From Brevibacillus_H ginsengisoli (GTDB taxonomy: Bacteria; Bacillota; Bacilli; Brevibacillales; Brevibacillaceae), in assembly GCF_050113715.1 (NCBI RefSeq), contig NZ_JBNJQR010000008.1, positions 186,001 to 250,000 on the forward strand: a stretch of DNA of 64,000 nucleotides, read 5' to 3'. Position 1 is the first letter of the stretch. Each line of letters starts with the position of its first letter. The notes beneath the pieces were generated by a model. The model searched no databases. It was not told the origin of the DNA and saw nothing but the letters and a program-made list of their open reading frames with translations. Below are positions 23,688 to 32,628 of the stretch, in pieces. A program made the translations under genes and the position numbers.

Positions 23688-24446
23688 TTATGTGGCAGCT
23701 ACTGGTTCAAAGTAAGGGTCTAACACTTCTACCAACGAGGAGCCGAACTCACGAAGCAGTACATCTCGTCCCCACGAATAGGCGGAGCGATACCCTTTGA
23801 CAGGGAAAACTTCTTCGGCAAGTGCTCGGTCGCTTAATCTACGCTCCATACTCGAACAGTAAAATAATTCCAAATAATCTTTGCTCCAGCGTGAGAAGCC
23901 TACCGTCTCCTCCGTTAGGGAGGTAATCAGAATCTTGTCCGGCATGCGGATTAGATCAATTGGGTATAGTTGACAGCTGAAAGGCTTGACCGGAAAAACA
24001 TCATGATCATGAGCCGCCGCATGGGCATGAATCGCGCAGCAGGATTTCCCATTGCAAGTGGTCACAAACAAACAATTTCCTTCGTGCCGTTTAATGGTAT
24101 CCAGTGTGCCTGTTTGCCAGACTCCTTTTTCCTGGATGGTTTGCTTCACTTCAGGCATCAGGTATCCATCCTTCATCTGGGCAACATACCTCTCCATCCG
24201 CTGAACCTGCTGATACGGCACTGAGTATGGCTCTCCCTTTTCACAACAGGTCTCTTGATGAACATCCTTGCAATTGAAGCAATCCAGCATAAACAACCGA
24301 TTCAACGCTTCCAGATCAAGCAAAAACCGGCCACTTTCGACCAGTTTCGCTTTCTTCTGCTTTACGTATTTTTTTAGACGATATATTTCTTTTTCTCCCA
24401 TCAAATCGGGGGTTCCGTAATACGAATAGGCTGTTCTTGTGCTCAT
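23688..24446 (-). CDS. DUF3109 cysteine-rich protein
   Basis: A 252-residue protein with an ordered Cys set: CFNCKDVHQETCC (about residues 56-68), CLFVTTC-N-GKSCCAIH (about 125-139) and KPFSCQLYPI (about 154-163). This matches the DUF3109 family, related to YkgJ-type proteins thought to bind zinc or an iron-sulfur cluster. Biochemical role unknown. The ATG overlaps the stop of the upstream small gene by 4 bases, so the two are translationally coupled. Confidence 0.75.
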   Translation of the reverse strand: MSTRTAYSYYGTPDLMGEKEIYRLKKYVKQKKAKLVESGRFLLDLEALNRLFMLDCFNCKDVHQETCCEKGEPYSVPYQQVQRMERYVAQMKDGYLMPEVKQTIQEKGVWQTGTLDTIKRHEGNCLFVTTCNGKSCCAIHAHAAAHDHDVFPVKPFSCQLYPIDLIRMPDKILITSLTEETVGFSRWSKDYLELFYCSSMERRLSDRALAEEVFPVKGYRSAYSWGRDVLLREFGSSLVEVLDPYFEPVAAT

Positions 24447-24760
24447 TTTTTCAGAATCAGCTCAGCCTCAGTTCCAAACAAGCGAAATTGTCCGTCGTCC
24501 AAAACTCCCAGATCTTCCTCTGCCGCTGGAATCTCCATTAATAATTCGATCTCTTCGTCCCCGTCAACGAACAACAGGAACAAGTCCTTTTCACCGAACT
24601 CGTTATCGGTTAAGCGAAATTCCTGCAGCTTTGCTTGAAAATCGATAACCTCCTCCTCATCCGCCGATTCACTGTCCCATTGGGTATAGATAGCAGTCAC
24701 CTGCAGGGATGCATACGGTTGTAAAGTCTCAAGCAATTGCTTGTGAGATTGAATGTCCAT
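24443..24760 (-). CDS. Acidic protein, unknown function
   Basis: A 105-residue strongly acidic protein (SESADEEEVIDF, LFLLFVDGDEEIELLMEIPAAEEDLG), with no recognised family, signal or membrane segment. It begins 21 bases after the methyltransferase stop and overlaps the DUF3109 gene by 4 bases. The three appear to form one operon, so a partner role for the DUF3109 protein is possible. Confidence 0.6.
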   Translation of the reverse strand: MDIQSHKQLLETLQPYASLQVTAIYTQWDSESADEEEVIDFQAKLQEFRLTDNEFGEKDLFLLFVDGDEEIELLMEIPAAEEDLGVLDDGQFRLFGTEAELILKK

Positions 24761-24781
24761 AAATGATCCTCCTACGATTTC

Positions 24782-25363
24782 TTACTTCACTGCAAGAATG
24801 CACATAAACTTATCCTCGTCAGTCGTCCAGGTTCGGTCAATCGTTTTGAACCCTGCCTCGTGATACTTCTGTTCGATCTCTGCTTCCTGATAGCAATGAT
24901 GATACAAATTGTCGTGGTAGAACTCCCCATCTCCCAAGAGATACGAGGCAAAAAACACGCCACCAGGCTTCAAAATTCGCATCACTTCGCTTAAGGTTTT
25001 GGCGAGATCTTCGGCTGTCACGTAAAAAAGAGAGCCATTCGCCCAGACACCGTCAAAGCTTTTGTCTTCAAACGGCAATGCGCGAAAATCCCCTTGGGAA
25101 AACGAGACTCCTTCTACCTGACGTTTGGCCTCCGCCAGCATCGCTTCACTAATATCCAAGCCCTGCACTTCCAGACTGTATCGCTTTAATCGCAAGGAGT
25201 CACTGCCCACTCCGCATCCCAAATCGAGAACGCGGCTTCCGCCGAGCATCATTTGAAAAGCAGGCAAACAGATAGACGCATTCTTCATAAGCTCGGCTAC
25301 GTCTGTGGCGGCACTGCCTAGACGGTCAAACGTTTCCTTATTACGCGCAACGTAATCTTCCAT
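24782..25363 (-). CDS. Class I SAM-dependent methyltransferase
   Basis: A 193-residue Rossmann methyltransferase. Motif I is VLDLGCGVGSDSLRL (about residues 46-60), with the acidic ribose-binding loop VQGLDISEAM and motif IV-like FDGVWANGSLFYV. It belongs to the UbiE/Methyltransf_11 group, whose substrates cannot be deduced. GGGGGG stands six bases before ATG 25363; an upstream ATG lacks a site. Confidence 0.85.
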   Translation of the reverse strand: MEDYVARNKETFDRLGSAATDVAELMKNASICLPAFQMMLGGSRVLDLGCGVGSDSLRLKRYSLEVQGLDISEAMLAEAKRQVEGVSFSQGDFRALPFEDKSFDGVWANGSLFYVTAEDLAKTLSEVMRILKPGGVFFASYLLGDGEFYHDNLYHHCYQEAEIEQKYHEAGFKTIDRTWTTDEDKFMCILAVK

Positions 25364-25404
25364 AGGTTTCCCCCCGCACATCTCATCAAATCATCGATCA
25401 TTTT

Positions 25405-25803
25405 TTAGGAAAGAGCCGAATGCTGGATGCTTCGCTCAATGGAACGCTTATACCCATTCGGCAATGGAATAGATCCAAGCTCCTTCAAGTCAAACCAACC
25501 ATATTCCACATGCTCAGCACTAAGTTGAATCTGTTTCAAGTCATCACACTCACATCTATATGTGACGATAAAAACTTCCCGATTTTTAAATACTGGAAAT
25601 ACCCAGGCATCCACAATGCTCTTCACAGAACATTGAACGCCTAGTTCCTCTAGCAATTCACGCCGGAGTGCTGCTTCCGGAGTTTCTCCCGGTTCAAGTC
25701 TGCCACCTGGGAGCTCCCACACCAACCGCTCATTTTTGACGAGAAGCACACGTTGTTGATCAAGAAGGATTCCTTTAATGGAGATTGGAAGTGATACTGA
25801 CAA
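25405..25803 (-). CDS. NUDIX hydrolase
   Basis: A 132-residue pyrophosphohydrolase. The Nudix box GGRLEPGETPEAALRRELLEELG matches GX5EX7REUXEEXGU, with the metal-binding glutamates in place. The preceding strand has the usual RLVWELP entry. Likely a nucleotide-sugar, dNTP or housecleaning phosphatase; substrate unknown. TTG 25803 follows GAGG by seven bases. Confidence 0.88.
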   Translation of the reverse strand: MSVSLPISIKGILLDQQRVLLVKNERLVWELPGGRLEPGETPEAALRRELLEELGVQCSVKSIVDAWVFPVFKNREVFIVTYRCECDDLKQIQLSAEHVEYGWFDLKELGSIPLPNGYKRSIERSIQHSALS

Positions 25804-26008
25804 TTTATCGCCTCATTTCCTTAAAAACAACCAATGGAAACCTGAAATAAGTTCTCTCTACTACTATATCAATGAACCAAAGCAGTTGACAAACAAATCC
25901 TCGTCATCACAATCCTGATTGGGAAAGACCGCTTGAAATTCAACTCGCTACTGGCAAAAAATGCTATCATAAATCCAGATACTTTTTTAAAATGACTGGA
26001 GCTGTCCG

Positions 26009-26890
26009 ATGAAGGATCATACGATTTACACAAGTACAGAGGGAAAATCAAGAGTTCTTGCCGCATACGACTCCTACCTAGAATTACTCCCGGCTGATTT
26101 TGAGAGAATACATGTTTCTACCCGTTTTGGAGTCACGCATACTTTGGTAACTGGGCCTAAAGACGCGAAGCCTGTTTTCATTCTACAAGGTGGTAATTGT
26201 ATTAATCCCATGACTCTTTCTTGGTTTAAGTCTCTGTTCCATGATTATCGAATCTACGCGCCGGATACCATTGGACACCCCGGTTATAGTGACGAAACCA
26301 GGATTTCCGCCAAGAATGATCACTTTGCTTTATGGTTAAGCGATCTAATGGATGCTTTTAGTATCACAAAAAGCGCTTTTATCGGCCCATCGTATGGTGC
26401 GGGGATCATATTAAGACTGGCGACCTATCTACCTGATAAGATCGCGTGCTCTGTTCTAATCTCACCCGCTGGCCTTGCGTTAGGTTCAAAAGCAAGCATG
26501 CTTAGAATGATATTGTTTCCTTTACTCCTTTTTAAATTGAACAATTCTGATAGGCCTCTTCAAAAGATTGCCGACGCTATGTCATTGCAAACGATGCAGG
26601 AAACCGACAAGATGATTATTGGTGAAATATTCAAATCTGTCAGGTTGGAACGAAACATGCCCAAGCTTACGGACAAATCCGAGCTAGTGAACTTATCCTC
26701 TCCGACCATGATCATTGCTGGCTCAAAGGACATTTTCTTTCCATCAGAGAAGGTGGTTCACAAAGCAAGTGAGACCATTCCAAATCTGGTAAAATGCTTG
26801 TCCTACGAGATGGGCCATTTCCCTTCTGAACAACGGTTACTCTCGATCAATCAGGAGATCCGAAATTTTTTCCAAACCTATTATGAATGA
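26009..26890 (+). CDS. Alpha/beta hydrolase
   Basis: A 293-residue alpha/beta-hydrolase. Visible are the oxyanion region FILQGGNCINPMT, nucleophile elbow GPSYGAG (Ser about residue 129), acid MIIAGSKDIFFP (Asp), and base YEMGHFPSEQ (His). Likely an esterase or lipase-like enzyme acting on an unidentified substrate. Codons are more AT-rich than in most neighbours, and it stands alone between oppositely oriented genes, which may hint at recent acquisition. Confidence 0.82.
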   Translation: MKDHTIYTSTEGKSRVLAAYDSYLELLPADFERIHVSTRFGVTHTLVTGPKDAKPVFILQGGNCINPMTLSWFKSLFHDYRIYAPDTIGHPGYSDETRISAKNDHFALWLSDLMDAFSITKSAFIGPSYGAGIILRLATYLPDKIACSVLISPAGLALGSKASMLRMILFPLLLFKLNNSDRPLQKIADAMSLQTMQETDKMIIGEIFKSVRLERNMPKLTDKSELVNLSSPTMIIAGSKDIFFPSEKVVHKASETIPNLVKCLSYEMGHFPSEQRLLSINQEIRNFFQTYYE

Positions 26891-26978
26891 AAAAAGACCA
26901 TTGAGCCAACATAGGCTGAATGGTCTACCTGTAACCGCTATCAAAAATATCTAGTAAATGATCTGAAATCAAAAAAAA

Positions 26979-27263
26979 CTATAAGGCCAGCTTGCTAATC
27001 ATCTGGGCCAAAGCGAAATCTTTTCCAGTCAGCCCTTTGTTCTGTGTCGACAGGGAGATCGTTACAATCGATCCACTGATGTGAATGTCTAGATGGTTCG
27101 CGTCTTGATCCACGTATTCGGATATTTGATTAATAAACAGGACGGCCTTCTGAAAATCTTGATAAGTAAACGTTCGGTACAACGCATGTTGATCCTCTAC
27201 TAATTTCCAGCCGGGCACCTTGTTCAGGTTCCATTTGATTTGCTCAATGGTTAGTTTCGTCAT
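26979..27263 (-). CDS. Pterin-4a-carbinolamine dehydratase-like protein with altered active site
   Basis: A 94-residue member of the PCD/DCoH fold (VPGWKLVEDQHALYRTFTY, NHLDIHISGSIVTISLSTQ, GLTGKDFALAQMI). In active PCDs the motif is HHPD with a further His in THD. Here these read NHLD and TQN, so two of three catalytic histidines are missing. The protein may be an inactive or repurposed homologue. ATG 27263 follows a G-rich site; the longer frame to 27296 reads through that site. No phenylalanine hydroxylase gene is nearby. Confidence 0.75.
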   Translation of the reverse strand: MTKLTIEQIKWNLNKVPGWKLVEDQHALYRTFTYQDFQKAVLFINQISEYVDQDANHLDIHISGSIVTISLSTQNKGLTGKDFALAQMISKLAL

Positions 27264-27356
27264 GCCGAATCCCCCCTCGGTCGATAGAATCTTCATATCC
27301 CATCATATTCATCGACCGATAGGGTTAGTCACAGCAAACGCTCGCTTAAGAAAAAA

Positions 27357-28094
27357 TTAATCCTTTATTCCAAAAAAGATCATTCTTGGAGACGTTTCGC
27401 ATGCGTACGGTTGGAAAGCGTAATCTCCAAACACCTGAATCTGACTAAAACCCGCTTGTTTTAGCATCTGGATCATATCTGAGCACTCGTACAGCCGGAC
27501 CTGCTCCTGATACTCTCTCGGGTTGGATGCTTCCGCATCTCTGACGGTAATCCGTTTCTTGACGTATCCATTTTCGATGAAACGATTTTCCTCGATGAAT
27601 AAACCATCCATTTCACGTTCGGAACGTGAAACGAGATTGGCTTTGACATAAGCCGGATTGAGGTAGTCAATCAAGACCTCCCCGCCTTGTTTAAGGGCAC
27701 GGGACATATTGCCGATGACCTTGGCATTTTCTTCATCCGTTGAAAAGTAGCCAAAGCTGGTAAAGAGATTCACGACGACGTCGAATTCATTCTCAAAGGG
27801 AATGTCACGCATGTCATATTGATAGAAGGAAAGATGATCAAATGTATTATGCTCCTCGGCTAAGGCGAGAAGCACTGGTGATAAATCTACCCCTACGACC
27901 TCATATCCTCTTCTGGCCAATGCTCGTGAATGCCTTCCGCTCCCGCAACACAAATCAAGGATGCGTCCCGTTTGTCTGATGGGAAGATGGTTAAGTAGAT
28001 TGGCAATTTCCTGATCCGCAGAAGTTTCATCCCGATGCTGATACACCAGAAGGTAATCCTCACGAAAGCTGCGTTCAAACCAAGCTTCAGTCAT
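27357..28094 (-). CDS. Class I SAM-dependent methyltransferase
   Basis: A 245-residue methyltransferase with motif I ILDLCCGSGRHSRALA (about residues 41-56), acidic VVGVDLSPVLL and FDVVVNLFTSFGYFST. The FTSFGYF segment is shared by a Bacillales group of small-molecule methyltransferases. Substrate unknown. It shares only motif-level similarity with the methyltransferase at 24.8 kb. GGGAGAG lies upstream of ATG 28094. Confidence 0.85.
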   Translation of the reverse strand: MTEAWFERSFREDYLLVYQHRDETSADQEIANLLNHLPIRQTGRILDLCCGSGRHSRALARRGYEVVGVDLSPVLLALAEEHNTFDHLSFYQYDMRDIPFENEFDVVVNLFTSFGYFSTDEENAKVIGNMSRALKQGGEVLIDYLNPAYVKANLVSRSEREMDGLFIEENRFIENGYVKKRITVRDAEASNPREYQEQVRLYECSDMIQMLKQAGFSQIQVFGDYAFQPYACETSPRMIFFGIKD

Positions 28095-28157
28095 GTATTT
28101 CCATCTCTCCCTTTGGTAGAATATCGGATTATTATACCACAGTTCAAGAGAGAAACC

Positions 28158-29135
28158 TCAGCCTTTCACCCGTTTTTGCACACCGGCGAGGAAGGACAAG
28201 AGCACATGGCATCCAGACTTAACCGAAAGCTGTGAAACGTCTCGGAAAGGGTCAAGCTCCACTAAATCAAGTGCTCCCACTTGCGGATGAAGTCCCAGGT
28301 GATAAACCGCTTCAAACAACTCCCAAGACATCATGCCACCGGGTGCCGCTCCTGGAGAACCGGGACAATGGGACAAGTCCAGCACGTCAATATCTACTGT
28401 TACATAAATGACATCCACTTTGGAGGAGAGGTCACGCACCACTTGATGCATTAGTGGCTCCAAGCCGATCTGGCGGACTTGGCGCATGGTATAGTACGTG
28501 ATGCCATTTTCTCGGACGTAATCCCGATAAGCTCGTGAATTGGAGAACCCGTGGATGCCAATCTGCACGATATTTTCGCCTTTGATCACTTCATCGTCTA
28601 ATAATCCTCTGAATGGTGTTCCGTTGCTAGGTCCCCCATCTTCCAGATTACGAACGTCAAAATGGGTGTCAAATTGAATCAAACCCACTTTTTTTCCTTC
28701 GTTAGCTCGTGCAAACGCCTTTAACGATGGGCGGGTAATAGAGTGATCTCCGCCAATGACGATCGGGAGCATGGTTGGGAGCTCTTGATACAAGTGGAAC
28801 AAACCTTCTTCAATATTGGATTGGCAACGAAGAATATCCGTCGTGTGCATCTTGATATCACCTAGATCCGCTACATGCAAATCAGACAGCTCCACATCGA
28901 AATCCGCGTACCAAGTACTAAACCCGCGCCACGCCATCCGCACGGCATTCGGTGTTTCACTAGCCGCAGACGCGCTGATAGACGAACGGGACAGAGGAGC
29001 ACCGATGAACCCTACATCGGGTGTATCCCCTGCTTGATAGCTTTGAATCCACTGACTGACTTTGCGATCTAAGCGGTCTGCTCCACCAATTCGGTTGATC
29101 AGCGCAGGCGGGAGAAGATACGGGTTATTATTCAT
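28158..29135 (-). CDS. hutG: Formimidoylglutamase
   Basis: A 325-residue ureohydrolase-fold enzyme that hydrolyses N-formimidoyl-L-glutamate to glutamate and formamide, the last hut step. Manganese ligands are visible in GGDHSITRPS, QFDTHFDVRN and TVDIDVLDLSHCPGSPGAAPGG. Its placement as the last gene of hutU-hutI-hutG, overlapping hutI by eight bases, distinguishes it from arginase or agmatinase. No clear terminator was found after it. Confidence 0.92.
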   Translation of the reverse strand: MNNNPYLLPPALINRIGGADRLDRKVSQWIQSYQAGDTPDVGFIGAPLSRSSISASAASETPNAVRMAWRGFSTWYADFDVELSDLHVADLGDIKMHTTDILRCQSNIEEGLFHLYQELPTMLPIVIGGDHSITRPSLKAFARANEGKKVGLIQFDTHFDVRNLEDGGPSNGTPFRGLLDDEVIKGENIVQIGIHGFSNSRAYRDYVRENGITYYTMRQVRQIGLEPLMHQVVRDLSSKVDVIYVTVDIDVLDLSHCPGSPGAAPGGMMSWELFEAVYHLGLHPQVGALDLVELDPFRDVSQLSVKSGCHVLLSFLAGVQKRVKG

Positions 29136-30423
29136 AGCGAAGTTGTCCCCCTGAAACGACGATTTGACCAGCCTTGATCACCGTATCTACATGGTTGATT
29201 CCGAAGTTGTACTGCAAATGCTGATAGGTTGGCACATCCATCATGACGATATCCGCTTGTTTGCCTGCCTCGATGCTTCCCAGACGATCCGCTACGCCGA
29301 TGGCATGCGCCGCGTTGATCGTCGTTGCCACGATGACTTCAGCTGGCGTCAACTTCATATGGAAGCATGCCAGATTCATGATGAGCTGCAGGTTCTCTGT
29401 AGGCGAAGATCCTGGATTACGGTCGGTTGAGAGCGCAACTGGACAGCCTAGGTCAATCATGTGACGACCGCGGGCAAATTCGGCCATTAAGAAGAACGCT
29501 GTACCTGGTAAAAGTGTGGCCACTACGCCCGCTTCCGCCATTGCCTGAATGCCTTCATCCGATGCTTTGAGAAGGTGATCAGCGGAGATGGCTCCCACTT
29601 TAGCTGCAAGTTCCGCGCCGCCCATTGGCTCGATCTCATCCGCGTGGATTTTGGCGCGAAGTCCGTAAGCTTTGCCTGCCTCGAGGATTCGCTCGGATTG
29701 CTCTAACGTAAAGACGCCATGCTCACAGAACACATCACAGAACGCCGCAAGATTCTCTTCAGCCACTTTTGGCAGCATCTCCTGAATGATAAGATCGACG
29801 AAATCATCGGGATTGGCCTTGAACTCCATTGGAATGGCATGAGCCCCCATGAAGGTGGAGACGATTTCAATCGGATGCTTTTCATTCAGTTGTTTGGCTA
29901 CACGCAACTGCTTTAGCTCATCCTCAACGGTTAAGCCGTATCCGCTCTTCGCTTCCACGGTGGTTACGCCATAGCGAAGGAACGCGTCAAGTCTAGGCCA
30001 TGCCTCGTCCGTCAGCTGATCTTCGGAAGCTTCTCTCGTTTTGCGGGTGGTGGAGAGAATTCCGCCACCCTTTTCGAGAATTTCCAGATAGGTTGCCCCA
30101 TTCATTCGAAGCTCTAATTCATATTCACGCGACCCGGCAAAAACCAGATGGGTATGCGGATCAATCAAGCCCGGCATAACCAGCTTGCCTTTCGCGTCGA
30201 TACGTTCAATATGATCCTTGCTTACACCTAATTCTTTGAGCACGGTAATCCCATGCCCCTCTGATCCTACGCTCACAATCTTGCCGTTATAAATGGCAAT
30301 TGCATTGCCTTGTCCTTCTAGGATGCCAAGATCACGCATTCCCTCATGCGTACGTGGTTTCTCGTTGTTTCCAGCCAGTGTGAGAATTTGACTGGCGCCT
30401 ACAATCAATTCGCCTTTATTCAT
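29128..30423 (-). CDS. hutI: Imidazolonepropionase
   Basis: A 431-residue amidohydrolase that opens 4-imidazolone-5-propionate to N-formimidoylglutamate. Metal and substrate residues are in MPGLIDPHTHLVFAGSRE, AKSGYGLTVEDELK, STFMGAHAIP, KIHADEIEPMGGAEL and ALSTDRNPGSSP. It starts four bases after the hutU stop, behind GGGGG, and its end overlaps hutG. Confidence 0.95.
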   Translation of the reverse strand: MNKGELIVGASQILTLAGNNEKPRTHEGMRDLGILEGQGNAIAIYNGKIVSVGSEGHGITVLKELGVSKDHIERIDAKGKLVMPGLIDPHTHLVFAGSREYELELRMNGATYLEILEKGGGILSTTRKTREASEDQLTDEAWPRLDAFLRYGVTTVEAKSGYGLTVEDELKQLRVAKQLNEKHPIEIVSTFMGAHAIPMEFKANPDDFVDLIIQEMLPKVAEENLAAFCDVFCEHGVFTLEQSERILEAGKAYGLRAKIHADEIEPMGGAELAAKVGAISADHLLKASDEGIQAMAEAGVVATLLPGTAFFLMAEFARGRHMIDLGCPVALSTDRNPGSSPTENLQLIMNLACFHMKLTPAEVIVATTINAAHAIGVADRLGSIEAGKQADIVMMDVPTYQHLQYNFGINHVDTVIKAGQIVVSGGQLRYE

Positions 30424-30427
30424 CGCT

Positions 30428-32089
30428 TTATTCCCCCATCATCGGGATCTTCACGCCTTTTTCCTTGGCTGTTTGAATCGCTAACTCATACCCTGCATCT
30501 ACGTGACGAACAACACCCATTCCCGGATCGGAAGTAAGCACGCGCTCTAAGCGTTCCGCTGCTTCCGGTGTGCCATCTGCTACGATAACCATTCCAGCAT
30601 GCAAGGAATAGCCCATTCCCACACCGCCGCCATGGTGGACGGAAACCCAGCTTGCGCCATTCACGGCATTAATCATCGCGTTCAGAATCGGCCAGTCCGC
30701 AATCGCGTCACTGCCGTCTTTCATCGCTTCTGTTTCACGATTAGGAGAAGCTACAGAACCGCAGTCGAGGTGGTCACGACCAATAACGATAGGCGCTTTC
30801 AACTCGCCTTTTGCCACCATTTCGTTGATGATGCGTCCGAATTTGGCTCGCTCTCCATACCCCAGCCAACAAATACGGGAAGGAAGTCCCTGGAATTGTA
30901 CTTTTTCTTGCGCCATCTTGATCCAGCGCACCAGATGTTCATTATCCGCGAATTCGCGCATGATCACTTCGTCTGTTTTATAGATATCCTCTGGATCGCC
31001 AGAAAGTGCTACCCAACGGAACGGCCCTTTGCCTTCGCAGAACAGCGGACGGATGAATGCTGGAACGAAGCCCGGGAAGTTGAAAGAATCTTTAACTCCT
31101 TCTTCCAATGCCACTTGACGAATATTATTTCCGTAATCAAAAGCAATGGCGCCTTGCTTTTGCATATCGAGAATAGCTTGTACATGGATCGCCATGCTTT
31201 GTTTGGACAGTCGGACATATTCTTCTGGATTTTCCTGACGAAGCTTCAAGCCTTCTTCCATTGTATAGCCAACAGGAAGATAGCCGTTCAGTGGATCATG
31301 CGCAGAGGTTTGGTCGGTAACCAAATCTGGAATCTCTCCTCGACGAACCATTTCCGGCAGAATCTCAGCGGCGTTGCCGAGCAATCCAATGGAGAGCGGC
31401 TTGCCTGCAGCTTTGGCTTCTTTGGCCAGACGAAGCGCTTCGTCCAATGTATCCGCTTTCACATCACAGTAGCGTGTTTCAATCCGGCGTTGAATGCGAG
31501 TTGGATCACATTCAACCGCAATGACAACCCCTTCGTTCATGGTAACGGCCAACGGTTGCGCACCACCCATACCGCCAAGACCAGCTGTTACGGTAATGGT
31601 TCCTTTGAGCGAACCGCCAAAGTGCTGACGCCCAGCCTCCGCAAACGTCTCATAGGTTCCTTGCAGAATTCCTTGCGTTCCGATGTAAATCCAGGAGCCT
31701 GCTGTCATTTGCCCATACATGATCAAACCACGCTTCTCCAAGTCACGGAATACATTCCAGTTTGCCCATGCTGGAACCAGATTGGAGTTAGCCAAAAGAA
31801 CACGGGGAGCATGGATATGGGACTTAAACACCGCTACCGGTTTACCTGATTGAACGAGCAGCGTCTCATCGTCGTTAAGCTCACGCAAACTTCTGACAAT
31901 TGCGTCAAAACTTTCCCAGTTACGAGCCGCTTTACCGATTCCACCGTAAACAACCAAATCTTCCGGACGTTCAGCAACCTCAGGGTCCAGATTGTTCATC
32001 ATCATCCGCAGGGCGGCTTCTTGTACCCAGCCTTTGCATTCCATTTCGGCACCACGTTTCGCGCGAATTACTCGTGTTTGTTGCGTCAT
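30428..32089 (-). CDS. hutU: Urocanate hydratase
   Basis: A 553-residue enzyme that converts urocanate to imidazolone propionate using tightly bound NAD. Characteristic segments are YGGIGKAARNWESFD, GGSLKGTITVTAGLGGMGGAQPLAV, DQTSAHDPLNGY, DYGNNIRQVALEEG and SVHHGGGVGMGYSLHAG. Full length and first gene of the hutUIG operon. No HutP-type leader is evident, and the promoter is not clear. Confidence 0.96.
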   Translation of the reverse strand: MTQQTRVIRAKRGAEMECKGWVQEAALRMMMNNLDPEVAERPEDLVVYGGIGKAARNWESFDAIVRSLRELNDDETLLVQSGKPVAVFKSHIHAPRVLLANSNLVPAWANWNVFRDLEKRGLIMYGQMTAGSWIYIGTQGILQGTYETFAEAGRQHFGGSLKGTITVTAGLGGMGGAQPLAVTMNEGVVIAVECDPTRIQRRIETRYCDVKADTLDEALRLAKEAKAAGKPLSIGLLGNAAEILPEMVRRGEIPDLVTDQTSAHDPLNGYLPVGYTMEEGLKLRQENPEEYVRLSKQSMAIHVQAILDMQKQGAIAFDYGNNIRQVALEEGVKDSFNFPGFVPAFIRPLFCEGKGPFRWVALSGDPEDIYKTDEVIMREFADNEHLVRWIKMAQEKVQFQGLPSRICWLGYGERAKFGRIINEMVAKGELKAPIVIGRDHLDCGSVASPNRETEAMKDGSDAIADWPILNAMINAVNGASWVSVHHGGGVGMGYSLHAGMVIVADGTPEAAERLERVLTSDPGMGVVRHVDAGYELAIQTAKEKGVKIPMMGE

Positions 32090-32212
32090 ACCTTTTCCCC
32101 CTTGATTGTTTTCAACTACTTAACTGTAGTAGACCACAGGGTATGAAATCCTTGCAAGTTGTTCTGGTAGTACGTTAGTCGTTTAGTCTTTTATTTGAAT
32201 AAAGAAAGCGAT

Positions 32213-32527
32213 TTACTTCGCCTCGACAACTCCCAGTGAATAAGAAAAAATCTCTTGCGGGCTACTCAGTGCAAACCCGAACTTTGGGTTATAATTCAAG
32301 GTCATATCTTGGCCTAACAAGGTTTGCGTCAGACTGTCAATAATCACAGGAATCCCCTCTACGACAAGCTGTGAGTCTGCGTCTTGAGGATTGTCTTTTA
32401 TTAAGTGCACATAGTAAGCACAGCCGCAATCTCCTGAAAGCTCCGCTTTGATTCGTAAAGCTGTTCCTTGCTTAAATGAATGTTTGCGCAATGCTTCATA
32501 CGCCGCTTCTTTTATCGTAACGTTCAT
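32213..32527 (-). CDS. HesB/IscA-like iron-sulfur family protein
   Basis: A 104-residue protein of the HesB/IscA fold group (VTIKEAAYEALRK, LRIKAELSGDCGCAYYVHL, PVIIDSLTQTLLGQ, NYNPKFGFALSSP). The GDCGC segment holds two cysteines, but the C-terminal CxC of true A-type carriers is absent, as in the short YneR-like proteins of Bacillus. An iron-sulfur or redox role is possible but not shown. ATG 32527 follows GGAG eight bases upstream. Confidence 0.7.
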   Translation of the reverse strand: MNVTIKEAAYEALRKHSFKQGTALRIKAELSGDCGCAYYVHLIKDNPQDADSQLVVEGIPVIIDSLTQTLLGQDMTLNYNPKFGFALSSPQEIFSYSLGVVEAK

Positions 32528-32584
32528 TAAGTATCGCTCCTTTTCAACTACTAGAGTGCCCAGTTTGCCTAGACCGGAACAAAC

Positions 32585-32626
32585 TGAAAAAACAGCCGCC
32601 AACCCATTTCTCGTTGGCAGCTGTTC
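32585..32626 (-). terminator. Terminator after the deoxynucleoside kinase operon
   Basis: On the minus strand AACAGCTGCCAAC / GTTGGCGGCTGTTTTTT (one mismatch) directly follows the dck stop codon. Confidence 0.85.
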
Positions 32627-32628
32627 GG

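Noticed and set aside
30599..31849. A 416-codon open frame on the plus strand opposite hutU
   Set aside because: It lies fully antisense to a highly conserved, full-length gene in a fixed frame relation, has no ribosome binding site, and its translation shows no family pattern. Long antisense frames of this sort are a codon-usage shadow.
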